A DNA stretch of 64,000 bases from positions 248,001-312,000 of the forward strand of contig NZ_JACHFE010000003.1 in assembly GCF_014201735.1 (NCBI RefSeq), given 5' to 3'. Origin of the DNA: Marinobacter oulmenensis. GTDB taxonomy: Bacteria; Pseudomonadota; Gammaproteobacteria; Pseudomonadales; Oleiphilaceae. How positions within the stretch are numbered: the first letter of the stretch is position 1; every line of letters begins with the position of its first letter. Below the pieces are notes generated by a model, which was not told the origin of the DNA, did not search any database, and saw only the letters and a list, made by a program, of their open reading frames with translations. Shown here piece after piece: positions 53,915-63,450 of this stretch. The translations under genes were made by a program, and so were the position numbers.

Positions 53915-55380
53915 AGCCCCAGTTGCCTCTTCAGTGCGTCGGTATCCAGACACTGCTCCACCTGGTCGGCCAGACGGTCGAGCTGCTGCAGGCGGTGGCT
54001 CTGATAATCCAAGGATCGGGCGCTGTCGGTTTTCAGCCCCGCCCAATGAAGAAAGGCGTCACAGGCCCCGGGCTCATCAAACAGGCCGTGCACGTAGGTG
54101 CCCAGGATCTGGCCATCCTCGCTGATGGCGCCGTCCGGCTGACCATCGAGTTGGGCCACCGGCCGGGCCAGAGCCGGGCCTTCGGTAACGCCATTATGCA
54201 TCTCATAGCCCTGCATGACGGGCGCGCTTTCCTTGCCTGAGGCGGCTAGGTTCAGTGGCCCGGAGACGTAACGCAATTGTTTGCCCGGCACCATGCGGGT
54301 GGTCATGGCCAGCCAGCCCAGGCCTTCGGTGCTGCCCGCGTCGCCTTCGAGCCCTTCGGGGTCATCCACCCGGTCACCCAGCATCTGAAAGCCACCGCAA
54401 ATCCCCAGCACTTTCCCCCCGTAACGCAGATGCCGACGAATGGCCTCCGTCCAGCCCTGCTGTCTCAGCCAGGCCAGGTCGTGGCGGGTGCTCTTGCTGC
54501 CGGGCAGGATGATCAGGTCCGCCGGGGGAATGGGTTCGTCCGGCCCGACAAACACCAAATCCACCCCGGGGTGCAGGCGCAGCGGATCGAAGTCATTGTG
54601 GTTGCTGATGCGCGGCAGCACCGGCACCACCACTTTCAGCGCGCCCGCGTCGCTGGTGCCGGCAGTGGCAACGCTGTCTTCGGAATCAATCACCAGACCG
54701 TGCAGGTAGGGCAGAACACCGAAGACCGGTTTACCTGTGTGCTCGTGCAGCCAATCCAGCCCCGGCTCCAGCAGCGCAATGTCGCCCCGGAAGCGGTTGA
54801 TGATGAAACCGGCCGTGCGAGCCCGCTCGCTCTCGGAAATCAGCGACAACGTGCCCACCAGTTGGGCAAAGACGCCGCCCTTGTCGATGTCACCCACCAG
54901 CAGAACGGGACAGTCCGCCGCCTCGGCAAAGCCCATGTTGGCAATGTCGTTGGCCCGCAGGTTGATCTCCGCCGGGCTGCCGGCGCCTTCTGCGATCACC
55001 ACGTCGTATTGCGAGCTCAGCGCCTGCCAGCTCTGCATCACCGTGGCCTTGGCCTCGGCCTTGTAGGCGTGGTAGTCCAGCGCGTCCATGTTGCCGTGTA
55101 CGCGACCGCGCAGGATCACCTGGGCGCCCCGGTCGCTCTGGGGCTTGAGCAGCACCGGGTTCATGTCGCTGTGGGGCTGAAGCCCGCAGGCCAGGGCCTG
55201 CAAAGCGGTGGAGCGACCTATTTCGCCACCGTCCACGGTCACGGCACTGTTCAGGGCCATGTTCTGGGGCTTGAACGGCGCCACGGACACACCCTGGCGC
55301 GCCAGCCAGCGACACAGGGCCGCCACCACCGTAGTCTTGCCGGCATCCGAGGTGGTGCCCTGCACCATCAGCGTGGGCAC
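53911..55380 (-). CDS. cobQ: Cobyric acid synthase CobQ
   Basis: This 489-residue enzyme amidates adenosyl-cobyrinic acid a,c-diamide at four side chains using glutamine and ATP. The N-terminal nucleotide-binding domain starts [22 protein letters not shown] and contains [11 protein letters not shown]. The C-terminal glutamine amidotransferase domain has the nucleophile in [10 protein letters not shown] and histidine in the final part (TYVHGLFDE). The start is GTG at 55380, directly after the cobO stop, with GGAG in the end of cobO as ribosome binding site. It is in the operon cobB-cobO-cobQ-bluB. Confidence 0.94.
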   Translation of the reverse strand: MPTLMVQGTTSDAGKTTVVAALCRWLARQGVSVAPFKPQNMALNSAVTVDGGEIGRSTALQALACGLQPHSDMNPVLLKPQSDRGAQVILRGRVHGNMDALDYHAYKAEAKATVMQSWQALSSQYDVVIAEGAGSPAEINLRANDIANMGFAEAADCPVLLVGDIDKGGVFAQLVGTLSLISESERARTAGFIINRFRGDIALLEPGLDWLHEHTGKPVFGVLPYLHGLVIDSEDSVATAGTSDAGALKVVVPVLPRISNHNDFDPLRLHPGVDLVFVGPDEPIPPADLIILPGSKSTRHDLAWLRQQGWTEAIRRHLRYGGKVLGICGGFQMLGDRVDDPEGLEGDAGSTEGLGWLAMTTRMVPGKQLRYVSGPLNLAASGKESAPVMQGYEMHNGVTEGPALARPVAQLDGQPDGAISEDGQILGTYVHGLFDEPGACDAFLHWAGLKTDSARSLDYQSHRLQQLDRLADQVEQCLDTDALKRQLGL

Positions 55381-55992
55381 TTACAGCTCCACACCCTTCT
55401 GGGCCTTGATGCCCTGGTCCTTGAACGCGTGCTTGACCGCGCCCATCTCGGTCACGGTGTCGGCCAGGTCGATCAGTTCCTGGGGCGCACTGCGGCCAGT
55501 CACCACCACATGCTGCATCTCGGGCCGGCCCTGCAAGTCGTCCAGTACCCGGTCCAGGTCGATGTAATCGTATTTCAGGGCGATGTTGAGCTCGTCCAGC
55601 AGGATCAGGTCATAGCTGTCGTCCTTCAGCATGGCGGCGGCGATGTCCCAGGCGGCGTTGGCTGAAGCCACGTCCTGCTCCCGGCTCTGGGTATCCCAGG
55701 TGTAGCCCTGACCCATCACGTGGTAATCCACGTTGGGCAGGTCCCGGAAAAACGCCTCCTCGCCGGTGCTGAATGCACCCTTGATGAACTGCACGATGCC
55801 CACCTTCATGCCATGGCCCAGGGCCCGGGCCACCATGCCGAAACCGGAACTGCTTTTGCCCTTGCCGGGGCCGGTCATCACCAGCAGCACACCCTGCTCG
55901 TTCTGGGCGCGGGCAATGCGCTCCTGCATGATCTTCTGTTTGGCGGCCATGCGCCTGGCGTGGCGTTCGGGGTCTTTTGCGCGCTCTCGCAT
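55381..55992 (-). CDS. cobO: Corrinoid adenosyltransferase CobO/BtuR
   Basis: This 203-residue enzyme transfers the adenosyl group from ATP to Co(I) corrinoids. The P-loop is MTGPGKGKSSSGFGM, followed by VGIVQFIKGAF and later LILLDELNIALKYDYID and VVTGRSAPQELIDLADTVTEM, the complete CobA/CobO/BtuR signature. The start ATG at 55992 has AGAGGAG 8 to 9 bases upstream; the longer open frame is not used. It lies between cobB and cobQ, as in many gammaproteobacteria. It serves both new synthesis and salvaged corrinoids. Confidence 0.94.
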   Translation of the reverse strand: MRERAKDPERHARRMAAKQKIMQERIARAQNEQGVLLVMTGPGKGKSSSGFGMVARALGHGMKVGIVQFIKGAFSTGEEAFFRDLPNVDYHVMGQGYTWDTQSREQDVASANAAWDIAAAMLKDDSYDLILLDELNIALKYDYIDLDRVLDDLQGRPEMQHVVVTGRSAPQELIDLADTVTEMGAVKHAFKDQGIKAQKGVEL

Positions 55993-56005
55993 GAGGGCAC
56001 TCCTC

Positions 56006-57343
56006 TTATTGAGATGGTGAGTGGGTGACGGTGAAAGATTCACCCCGGAAAATCGCAGCCACCAGGGCGGGGGCCGAGGGGAAGTAGCCGTGGAAATAGC
56101 TGGCGGTCAACGCGCCCTGGCGATACACCGCTTCGCCTTCGGAACCGGCTTGTTTGCGGGTTCGTGCCACCGGCTGCCAGGGCGTGTCCAGGGTGGAATG
56201 GTGATAGGTATGGCCCCGCAAATCCCCCAGGTTCGTGTCCAGGCTCTGCAGGCCCAGGGCCTTCAGGCGGCCCGCCATGGTCGCGCAGCCGGGCAGCAGG
56301 CCCAACAGGGCATGTTCAGCGCCTTCCTTGTCCACGAGGGTTTCGGTGCAGGCCATCAAACCACCACACTCGGCCAGTACCGGCTTATCCATCTGATGGA
56401 AAGCACGAATGGCTTCCAGCATCGGCATGTTGGCGGCCAGTGTCGCTGCGTGCAACTCAGGGTAACCGCCCGGCAGCCACAGGGCATCCGCCTCCGGCAG
56501 TTCGGTATCCACCAGCGGGGAGAAGTAGCACAGTTCCGCCCCCATGGCTTCCAGCAGGTCCAGGTTGGCCCGGTAGAGAAAGCTGAAAGCGGCATCCCGG
56601 GCAATGGCGATGCGGCGGCCGGCAAGAAGCTGTTCCACAGCGGCAGGCGGTTCCGCACTTAATTCGACGGGTTTGGGCAGCGTATCCAGCCCGGCAGCTT
56701 TCAATACCTCGGCGGCCTGGTCCAGCCGGTCACTCAGATCCGACAGCTCGTTGGCCTGCACCAGCCCCAGGTGTCGGTCCGGAATGTCCATGGCGTCGTT
56801 GCGGGGAATGGCTCCCAGCAGGTCAATGCCCTCCGGCAGGCTATCCGCCAGCAACTGGCCATGGTAGGCACTGCCGATTTTATTAGCGATCACCTGATGC
56901 ACCGGCAGTTCCGGATCAAAATGAGCCAGGCCGTATGCCACCGCGCCGAAGGTCTGCGCCATGCCCTTGGCATCAATCACCGGCAGGGCGGGAATGCCGG
57001 CCAGTTTGGCCAGGTCGCCGCTGCTGGGGCTGCCGTCGAACAGGCCCATCGAGCCTTCCACCAGAATCAGGTCGGCGGTTTGCGCGGCTTCGGCCAGGCG
57101 CCAGCGGCATTCGCCTTCGCCGGTCATCCAGGGGTGCAACTGGTACACCGGATTACCGGAGGCGACTTCCAGCACCATGGGGTCCAGATAATCCGGGCCG
57201 TGCTTGAACACACGCACATTCAAACCCGCATTTCGGTGCAGTCGCGCGAGGGCGGCGGAGACCATGGATTTGCCCTGGCCGGAGCCGGGGGCGGTGATCA
57301 TGGCGGCTGGGACTTTGGCTGTCGGCATTCCTGAGTGATCCAT
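56006..57343 (-). CDS. cobB: Cobyrinic acid a,c-diamide synthase CobB/CbiA
   Basis: This 445-residue ATP- and glutamine-dependent enzyme amidates the a and c side chains of cobyrinic acid. The N-terminal domain has ITAPGSGQGKSMVSAALARLH (P-loop type) and LVEGSMGLFDGSPSSG. The C-terminal glutamine amidotransferase domain has the nucleophilic cysteine in LAECGGLMACTE and the histidines HTYHHSTLDT. Its presence suggests that hydrogenobyrinic or cobyrinic acid is amidated, although ring-forming genes are not in the window. The start at 57343 is likely; 57328 is also possible. It is preceded by MITE-like copy B. Confidence 0.93.
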   Translation of the reverse strand: MDHSGMPTAKVPAAMITAPGSGQGKSMVSAALARLHRNAGLNVRVFKHGPDYLDPMVLEVASGNPVYQLHPWMTGEGECRWRLAEAAQTADLILVEGSMGLFDGSPSSGDLAKLAGIPALPVIDAKGMAQTFGAVAYGLAHFDPELPVHQVIANKIGSAYHGQLLADSLPEGIDLLGAIPRNDAMDIPDRHLGLVQANELSDLSDRLDQAAEVLKAAGLDTLPKPVELSAEPPAAVEQLLAGRRIAIARDAAFSFLYRANLDLLEAMGAELCYFSPLVDTELPEADALWLPGGYPELHAATLAANMPMLEAIRAFHQMDKPVLAECGGLMACTETLVDKEGAEHALLGLLPGCATMAGRLKALGLQSLDTNLGDLRGHTYHHSTLDTPWQPVARTRKQAGSEGEAVYRQGALTASYFHGYFPSAPALVAAIFRGESFTVTHSPSQ

Positions 57344-57365
57344 GTTATCTGGGTTTGGTGCTGAC

Positions 57366-57471
57366 GGGCTGCGGGGCAGAGCTTTCCGGGACACGCTGTG
57401 AATACATCCCTGTACGCTTGACTGCAGCATCCATGCTGCAGACAGTCCCGGACAGCTCTACCCCACAGCCC
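57366..57471 (-). repeat. MITE-like element, copy B, with 27-bp terminal inverted repeats
   Basis: This 106-bp non-coding element has 27-bp inverted repeats at 57366-57392 and 57445-57471 pairing at 24 of 27 positions. A perfect 9-bp hairpin (CTGCAGCAT, 57422-57430 with 57433-57441) lies inside. On the minus strand it holds GCGTACAGGGATGTATTCAC, the core also found in copy A at 52.4 kb. It lies between btuD and cobB and may affect read-through into the cob genes. Confidence 0.7.
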
Positions 57472-57486
57472 TTGTCATGACAGGTG

Positions 57487-58281
57487 CTAGCTTCTCTTCG
57501 GCACGAAAAAAGGGGCGCCGTCCACTTCCACTGTTTCCAGGTCCTGGTTGTACAAACGCTCCAAAGCGTTCGGCACCAGCATGCGATCCGCCGGACCCCA
57601 GCAGGCCTCGCCATCCGGGAACATCAACAAAATGTTGTCGCACCAGAGGGCGGCCAGGTTCAGATCGTGCAGGCACATAAAAATGGCGTTGCCCGCTTTC
57701 GCCCGTTCGGTCAGCAGTTTCATGACCGCCACCTGATGATGCAAATCCAAGTGGTTGGTGGGCTCATCCAGCAGCCAGGTGTGGGGCGCCTGGGTCATCA
57801 GGGTGGCGATGGCCACGCGCTGGCGTTCACCGCCGGACAGGGTGCTGACCAGTCGGTCCTTCAGGTGCAGTACGTCCAGGGCCTCCAGGGACCGTTCGGC
57901 CATGGCAACATCATCGGCGCTTTCCATCTGCCAGGGCGACAGCCAGGGGTGGCGCCCGATCAGGGCCGTTTCCAGGACTGTCGCCGGGAACCCGTCCTGG
58001 CGATCCTGGAAGACCAGCCCCAGTTGCTGTGACAGCTGTCGACGCGGCAGGGTCGTCAGCGGCTGCACATCCAGGCAGACGCTGCCCCGGCGGGCATCCC
58101 GCAGGCCCGCTAGCGTGTGTAACAGTGTGGTTTTGCCCGCGCCATTGGGCCCCAGAACGCCCCAGACCTGGCCTGGCTCAATGGTCAGGCCCAGCGGATA
58201 AGCGTCCGGGCGGTCTGGAATATCGATCACCAGGTCACGGGTGTTGAGATGGCTCATAAGGGGGCGCCGGAATGCATTCAT
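57487..58281 (-). CDS. btuD: Cobalamin ABC transporter ATP-binding protein BtuD
   Basis: This 264-residue ATPase powers cobalamin uptake. Walker A is GPNGAGKTT, the signature is LSGGERQRV, Walker B is WLLDEPTNHLD and the switch histidine is in CLHDLNLA. The FecCD/BtuCD-type ATPase length fits. Its start ATG at 58281 overlaps the btuC stop by one base (TGATG). It belongs to the btuB-btuF-btuC-btuD run. The ends of btuD and cobB are separated by 143 bases holding repeat copy B. Confidence 0.92.
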   Translation of the reverse strand: MNAFRRPLMSHLNTRDLVIDIPDRPDAYPLGLTIEPGQVWGVLGPNGAGKTTLLHTLAGLRDARRGSVCLDVQPLTTLPRRQLSQQLGLVFQDRQDGFPATVLETALIGRHPWLSPWQMESADDVAMAERSLEALDVLHLKDRLVSTLSGGERQRVAIATLMTQAPHTWLLDEPTNHLDLHHQVAVMKLLTERAKAGNAIFMCLHDLNLAALWCDNILLMFPDGEACWGPADRMLVPNALERLYNQDLETVEVDGAPFFVPKRS

Positions 58282-59252
58282 CAGCGGCTCCGGTACAGCA
58301 GGTACAGGAAGGTGGGCACGCCCAGCAGGGCGGTGATCACTCCCACGGGCAATTGCTCCGGCGCGATAACCACCCGGGCCAGGGCGTCAGCAAGCACCAG
58401 CAGAGTGCCGCCGGCAAAGGCGCTCGCCGGCAGGATCAGGCGCTGGTCGTTACCCAGCACCAGCCGCAGCATGTGGGGCACCACCAGGCCGACAAAGCCG
58501 ATGCTGCCGGCCATGGTCACAGCCGCCGCCGTCAGCAGGCTGGCCAGAATGTAGACCAGCCATTCCAGGGGCCGTACCGAGACACCCAGCGCAGCGGCCT
58601 GGAGGGGGCCTCGAGCCAGCACATTCAATCCCCGCCCCAGCGGTACCAGGGCCAGGCAGACCAGCAGGAGCAACAGCAATCCCGGCCAGGGTGTGCGTGC
58701 ATAGGACACATCGCCCATCAGCCAGTACAGCATGCCCGGCAGTTCACGGGCCGGACTGATGGCGAGCATGAGGGTAATCACTGCGCCCCAGCCGGCAGCT
58801 ACCACAACGCCCGTCAACAGCAGGCGGGTTGGGGTCCAGCTTCCGGTGCCATGGGCCAGGCCAAACACCATCAGCGTGGACAGCAGGGCGCCGGCAAATG
58901 CCGAACCGGAGATCAGGAAGCCGCCGAAGCCGGCGAGCATGGCGAACAGGGCGCCCACGGCCGCGCCTCCGGACAGCCCGAGCACGTAGGGATCAGCCAG
59001 AGGATTGCGCAACAGGACCTGCATCAGGGCGCCAGCCACCGCCAGCAGGCCACCGGTGGCAAACGCCGCCAGGGTCCTAGGCAGCCGGAGTTCCAGCACC
59101 AGCGTCTGGTGCATATCGGGGCTCTGCCCGACAAAGACCGCCAGCACCTCAGACGGAGACAGGGCCACACTGCCGATGCCCACGGAGAGCATCATCGACA
59201 GCACACTGGCCAGCCCCAGCAACAACAGTGGTAGCGTCAGTGGTCGGATCAC
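58281..59252 (-). CDS. btuC: Cobalamin ABC transporter permease BtuC
   Basis: This 323-residue inner-membrane permease has about ten helices of the FecCD/BtuC family. LPRTLAAFATGGLLAVAGALMQ and NPLADPYVLGLSGGAAVGAL are the hallmark motifs, and GFVGLVVPHMLRLVLGNDQR is the ATPase contact region. The start is GTG at 59252, 15 bases after the btuF stop. It pairs with BtuD and receives cobalamin from BtuF. Confidence 0.92.
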   Translation of the reverse strand: MIRPLTLPLLLLGLASVLSMMLSVGIGSVALSPSEVLAVFVGQSPDMHQTLVLELRLPRTLAAFATGGLLAVAGALMQVLLRNPLADPYVLGLSGGAAVGALFAMLAGFGGFLISGSAFAGALLSTLMVFGLAHGTGSWTPTRLLLTGVVVAAGWGAVITLMLAISPARELPGMLYWLMGDVSYARTPWPGLLLLLLVCLALVPLGRGLNVLARGPLQAAALGVSVRPLEWLVYILASLLTAAAVTMAGSIGFVGLVVPHMLRLVLGNDQRLILPASAFAGGTLLVLADALARVVIAPEQLPVGVITALLGVPTFLYLLYRSR

Positions 59253-59267
59253 AGAAGGCCCCCGGTT

Positions 59268-60167
59268 CTATCGACGGGCACGGGCTATCTCCAGTTTCTC
59301 GCAGAACAGGCGGGTGCCTTCCAGCATGCGAGGGGTTGGCCGCTGCACCAGGGATGGCGGCACAAAAAACAGATTGCCACGGGCAGTCGCGGTCAGTCCC
59401 GGGAAAGCCCGCCAGCGATCCAGCCAGCCGCGGTTCTCCTCCCCCATGCCACCGGCCAGGATGGCTTCCGGGTTGGCGGCCACCACCGCTTCGGCGCCGA
59501 TTCTGGGCACCAGGCGAGCCAGGTCGCCGAACACATTGGCGCCACCGCACAGGCGGATCATCTCGCCGATCAGGTGTTCATCGTTAACCGTCATCAGGGG
59601 CTCATCCCACACCTGGTAGAACACCGGGACCGGACTGGCATTTCTGTATTCCGCACGCAGGCTGTCGATGCCCCGCCGGAACCGTCCCGCCTCGGCAAAG
59701 CCAGCAGTTTGCGTTCCCGCCAGCACCGACAACCGCTCGATGGTGCCGGAGACAGCCTCAAAACTCCGGGGCTCAATCGAAAACACCGGCAGACCCAGTT
59801 CCTCCAGCATGGCGACCTGTTCGGGCGGATTGCCGGTCACCCAGGCGATCACCAGGTCTGGTTTGAGGGTCAGCAACCGTTCCATGTCCAGCCGGGTGTG
59901 GCTGCCCACCGAAGGCACCTCACGAGCCGCCGGTGGGTAGTCCGAATAATCCACAACCGCAACCACCTGGTCTCCAGCGCCCGCGGCCCAGACCAGTTCC
60001 GTGGCCCCCGGTGACAGCGCCGCGATGCGGCTGGCCGGTTGTTCCAGGCAGAGTTGCTGGCCCCGGTCATCCGTGGCGCAGACTTCCGCCCTTGCCCCGG
60101 TTATGACCGCCAGCAACATTACCGCCAGCAGCCATTTCCAGACCGGTATTGCGCAATCCTGCCTCAT
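59268..60167 (-). CDS. btuF: Periplasmic cobalamin-binding protein BtuF
   Basis: This 299-residue periplasmic protein has a signal peptide (WLLAVMLLAVITGARA) and the vitamin B12-binding protein fold: RIAALSPGATELVWAAGAGDQVVAV, then SHTRLDMERLLTLKPDLVIAW and GLPVFSIEPRSFEAVSG. It takes cobalamin delivered by BtuB to the BtuCD permease. The start ATG at 60167 gives a clean signal peptide. It lies 31 bases after the btuB stop in the same operon. Confidence 0.9.
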   Translation of the reverse strand: MRQDCAIPVWKWLLAVMLLAVITGARAEVCATDDRGQQLCLEQPASRIAALSPGATELVWAAGAGDQVVAVVDYSDYPPAAREVPSVGSHTRLDMERLLTLKPDLVIAWVTGNPPEQVAMLEELGLPVFSIEPRSFEAVSGTIERLSVLAGTQTAGFAEAGRFRRGIDSLRAEYRNASPVPVFYQVWDEPLMTVNDEHLIGEMIRLCGGANVFGDLARLVPRIGAEAVVAANPEAILAGGMGEENRGWLDRWRAFPGLTATARGNLFFVPPSLVQRPTPRMLEGTRLFCEKLEIARARR

Positions 60168-60198
60168 TGGATACTCACTGATGATCCGGCCCCATCAC

Positions 60199-62031
60199 TC
60201 ACTCCGACAGAAAATCGTACCGCACCGTCAGCATGGCCGTACGGCCGGCAGAGGTATACATGTCACCCGTCCAGCGGCTGGCGGTCTGGTAGGTGTTGTC
60301 AAAGACATCGTCCACCGACACTTTGGCCTGCCAGCCCGGCGCAAAGGCCCAGCTTGCCCGCAGGTCCAGCAGTCCGTAACCCGGCAGGCGGCCTTCTTCG
60401 CCCGCATCGTCGTAGCGGTGGCTTTCAGCCCGTGCGGTGCCACCGAAGGACCAGGCGCCCAGTTCCCGATCCACATCCAGGCGGACCGAGCGCTCGGCCC
60501 GACGCCTCAACTGGTCACCGGTCTGGTCATCCTCGTAGTCACCCAACGTGGCCGCCAGCTTGACGTCCCAGTTGCCCATTTCCAGGCCACTGGCGAATTC
60601 CACACCCCGCAGACGGGCCTCCGGTACACTGTCAGCCCCACTCGAGCTTGGCAGAGAGAGGTCCTCAACGTCACTCTGGAATACAGCCACATCCCAGAAC
60701 CACCGGGTATAACGGCCTTCAAAGCCAAGTTCGTAACTGGTCGATTCCTCCGGCTCGATATCGGGATCACCGAATCCCGGATAGTACAGGTCATTGAACG
60801 AAGGCGCCCGAAACGAGGTACCGGCACTCAGGCGGACCCGGTGACTGCGGTCAAACTGGTAGCCCAGCCCGGCGCCCCAGGTTGTATGGGCACCGTAGGC
60901 CTCGTTGTCATCCTCGCGCACGCTGAAATGCACGTCTGTCGGGCCAAAGTTGAGCAGCGCCTGGGCAAAATAGGCGCTGTTATCGCGGCTGCTTTCGTCA
61001 TAATCGGTGGTGCCATCCACCTGATCGGTCATGCGCTCGGCGCCGACGACAAACTCGTGCGTGCCCAGCGTCAGCCAGTTCTCCAGCCGTGATGACCGGG
61101 AGCGGGTATCAAACGTGCTGGGAATGGAACTGCCGGAACTGAACGAATCGCTTTCATCCCGTGAGTCAGACACCTGAACCAGGGTGCGCCAGTAGTCAGT
61201 GATGGGCACCTCGAGACTCGCCCCGGCGGTCTGGATCACGAAGTCCATCTCACCGCCCTCGTAGGCCGAGGAACCCTCGGCGTTCAGAAAGGTCGCCGCG
61301 ATCCGCGCGCCATTATCAAAAGTGTGGCTCGCACTCGCCACCGACGAGCGGTTGTCGTAGTCTTTGTCCTCGCCGCCGATCACCACGGGGGCGCCATCTG
61401 TGCGGAAATAGTTGGTGCCCACACTGACCTTGGTGCCCGACTCTGCCAGTGAGAACCCGGCGCCATACTGCTGGCTGTCAAGGTTACCGGCGCCGGCTTC
61501 CACCCAGCCGCTGGCCGGACTCTGCCCCTGAGGCAGAGTAAAGGCCTGGATGACCCCGCCGGCCGCATCCGCCCCGTACAGGCTGCTTCGGCTGCCGCGG
61601 ACAATCTCAACCCGCTTGATCAGTTGCGGTGGAAGATACTGCCAGGCCGGCGCACCCGTGGTCGCCGATCTCAGGCGAATACCGTCCACCAGCAGGACGG
61701 AACCTGAAGAGTCGTGGCCCCGGATAAACACGCTGGTGCTCTTGCCGAACGAACCATTGTTCACCACGTTGATGCCGGGCTGACTTTCCAGCAACTCGGA
61801 AAACTGCCGTGCCTGTTTTTTCTCAATCTCTTCCTCGTCGATCACCGTGACCGAGGACAGGCTTTCCCCCACCGTTCTGGGGCCCAGGGTGGCCGTCACC
61901 ACAATGGGGTCCAGACTGTCAGCATCCGGGGATTGCGTTTGGGCGGCCTGAGCCACCGCAGAGGAGAGGGGCAGGGCTGTCAGCGTCAGAGAGGCGCAGA
62001 CAAGGGCCCGGGGATTCTCAAAAATAGCCAT
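60199..62031 (-). CDS. btuB: TonB-dependent cobalamin receptor BtuB
   Basis: This 610-residue outer-membrane receptor has a signal peptide (ending AVAQA), a TonB-box-like DPIVVTAT, a plug domain (SVFIRGHDSSGSVLLVDGIR) and a 22-strand barrel ending YDFLSE. VLLVDGIRLRS and EIVRGSRSSLYGADAAGGVI are typical of BtuB. The start is ATG at 62031 after GGTGAG; the preceding TTG is less likely. The 396-base leader contains a cobalamin riboswitch, which supports the assignment strongly. It is the first gene of the btu operon. Confidence 0.93.
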   Translation of the reverse strand: MAIFENPRALVCASLTLTALPLSSAVAQAAQTQSPDADSLDPIVVTATLGPRTVGESLSSVTVIDEEEIEKKQARQFSELLESQPGINVVNNGSFGKSTSVFIRGHDSSGSVLLVDGIRLRSATTGAPAWQYLPPQLIKRVEIVRGSRSSLYGADAAGGVIQAFTLPQGQSPASGWVEAGAGNLDSQQYGAGFSLAESGTKVSVGTNYFRTDGAPVVIGGEDKDYDNRSSVASASHTFDNGARIAATFLNAEGSSAYEGGEMDFVIQTAGASLEVPITDYWRTLVQVSDSRDESDSFSSGSSIPSTFDTRSRSSRLENWLTLGTHEFVVGAERMTDQVDGTTDYDESSRDNSAYFAQALLNFGPTDVHFSVREDDNEAYGAHTTWGAGLGYQFDRSHRVRLSAGTSFRAPSFNDLYYPGFGDPDIEPEESTSYELGFEGRYTRWFWDVAVFQSDVEDLSLPSSSGADSVPEARLRGVEFASGLEMGNWDVKLAATLGDYEDDQTGDQLRRRAERSVRLDVDRELGAWSFGGTARAESHRYDDAGEEGRLPGYGLLDLRASWAFAPGWQAKVSVDDVFDNTYQTASRWTGDMYTSAGRTAMLTVRYDFLSE

Positions 62032-62177
62032 CAAACATTCTCACCATCAGATCGTGCAGCACCCGCACGACGGTTAGTCACTGGGCTGGGGAGAGAATGC
62101 AGGAAGGGCAGGCCTTGGCTGGAACAGGGACTCCGATGGAACAGGCCTTCACCCACCGTCACCGCCCTCCGCAGCAT

Positions 62178-62396
62178 CTGGTGTGTTATCAGGCCGGTCT
62201 CCGGGCTCATGAGCCGATTCCGGAAGCCGGAATCGCAGCCATCGCCTTCCCGTGCCTGGACACAGTGGCGCATTCGATGGCTGTTGACTCAATTACCGTT
62301 GCGGGGGCAGCGTTGGACTTGACCAGAGGAGGACTCTGAACGCACCAACTTCCCGTTTCACCCCCGGCAGCTTTGCACAGGGGCACCTGAAAACGT
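62178..62396 (-). ncRNA. Cobalamin riboswitch upstream of btuB
   Basis: Read on the minus strand, the leader holds the canonical elements in order: TTTTCAGGTGCCCCTG at about 62393, GAAACGGGAAGTTGGTGCG at about 62356-62340, GCTGCCCCCGCAACGGTAAT near 62310, and the B12 box GAGCCCGGAGACCGGCCTGA near 62208-62189. This is a complete AdoCbl-type aptamer. It lies about 145 bases before the btuB start, with the expression platform in between. It should lower btuB expression when cobalamin is high. The minor strand shows a short open frame here, which is not a gene. Confidence 0.93.
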
Positions 62397-62427
62397 CGGC
62401 AAAGGCTAACAATCGGTTAATGTCTGG

Positions 62428-63450
62428 TCAATGACATTTGCCAAGGGCCAGCGCCAGGCGTTGCCATTCGGTCTCAGAGCCGGGCAGCCCGAAACGCAGG
62501 GCTGACGGGGATTTGAAAAGGCGCACCAGCACGCCCTGCCGGGCCAGTGCTTGATGAATCGCACCGGCATCAGGCGTCACCAGGTAGCGGAACAGGATGG
62601 TTCCGGAGCTCTCACCAAGCCCCGTATCCGCCAGCAACCGGCGCAGGCGTTCGCTGTCCCGCACCAGCCGCTCGAGTGTCTCTGTCTGCCAGTCTGTGTC
62701 AGCCAGCGCCCTGGCCATGACATGCCTCGCCGGGCCGCTCATTGCCCAGGGCCCAAGCCGCTCCGACAGTGACATCAGCAAGGCCTCGGGGCCCAGTACC
62801 GCCCCGGCGCGAACACCCGCAAGGCCAAAGAACTTGCCCAGAGAACGCAGAATAATCAGCCCCGGGCGGCCGGCCATGGCCGCGAGACTGGCCTTGGAGC
62901 CGGGGGCAACAAACGCCTCATCCACCACCAGCCCGCCGCCCCGGGCAGCCAGTTTCCGGCGCCAGAGCTCCAGTTGCTGGACAGGCAGCGTCAGCCCGGT
63001 CGGATTATTGGGGTGAATCCAGACCAGCCAGTCCAGCGCGTCCAGCCAGTCGTCACCAGTGGCGCCACCTTCAAGCGGAATCGGCGCCACCTGGTGCCCT
63101 GACTTGCGCCACCAGTACCCATGCTCCCGGTAGCCCGGCACGGGAATGCCCACCCGGCAGCGAGGCAGCAATTGCGGCAGGGCCTGGATTGCGGCCTGAC
63201 TGCCAGCAACCGGCAAGCAGCAGGCATCGGCCGGAGCGCCACACCAGAGCCGGATCGACTCAGCCAGGCCATCGTCCTCTTCGGGGAGCCGCTGCCAGAT
63301 CGTCTCTGGCAGTTGCGGCACCGGCCACGCCACCGGGTTGATACCCGTGGAAAGATCCAGCCACTGCTCCCGGGGAATACCCCAGTGCCGGGCGGCCGCG
63401 TTCAGCCGACCGCCATGACCGGGCGGGGAAGCCGGCGCGTCACAGCTCAT
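62428..63450 (-). CDS. Threonine-phosphate decarboxylase-like aminotransferase (CobC/CobD type)
   Basis: This 340-residue PLP enzyme has the class I/II aminotransferase fold. The PLP lysine is in [17 protein letters not shown], with [13 protein letters not shown] and [10 protein letters not shown] upstream. Its N-terminus [15 protein letters not shown] matches CobC (aerobic pathway) or CobD of Salmonella, which makes (R)-1-amino-2-propanol phosphate from threonine phosphate for the nucleotide loop. The ATG at 63450 overlaps the stop of the cbiB-like gene (ATGA), better than the ATG at 63456. It ends just before the riboswitch leader of btuB. Confidence 0.9.
   Translation of the reverse strand: MSCDAPASPPGHGGRLNAAARHWGIPREQWLDLSTGINPVAWPVPQLPETIWQRLPEEDDGLAESIRLWCGAPADACCLPVAGSQAAIQALPQLLPRCRVGIPVPGYREHGYWWRKSGHQVAPIPLEGGATGDDWLDALDWLVWIHPNNPTGLTLPVQQLELWRRKLAARGGGLVVDEAFVAPGSKASLAAMAGRPGLIILRSLGKFFGLAGVRAGAVLGPEALLMSLSERLGPWAMSGPARHVMARALADTDWQTETLERLVRDSERLRRLLADTGLGESSGTILFRYLVTPDAGAIHQALARQGVLVRLFKSPSALRFGLPGSETEWQRLALALGKCH

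Noticed and set aside
62097..62339. An 80-codon plus-strand open frame in the btuB leader.
   Set aside because: It lies within the cobalamin riboswitch on the opposite strand and has no protein-like features.
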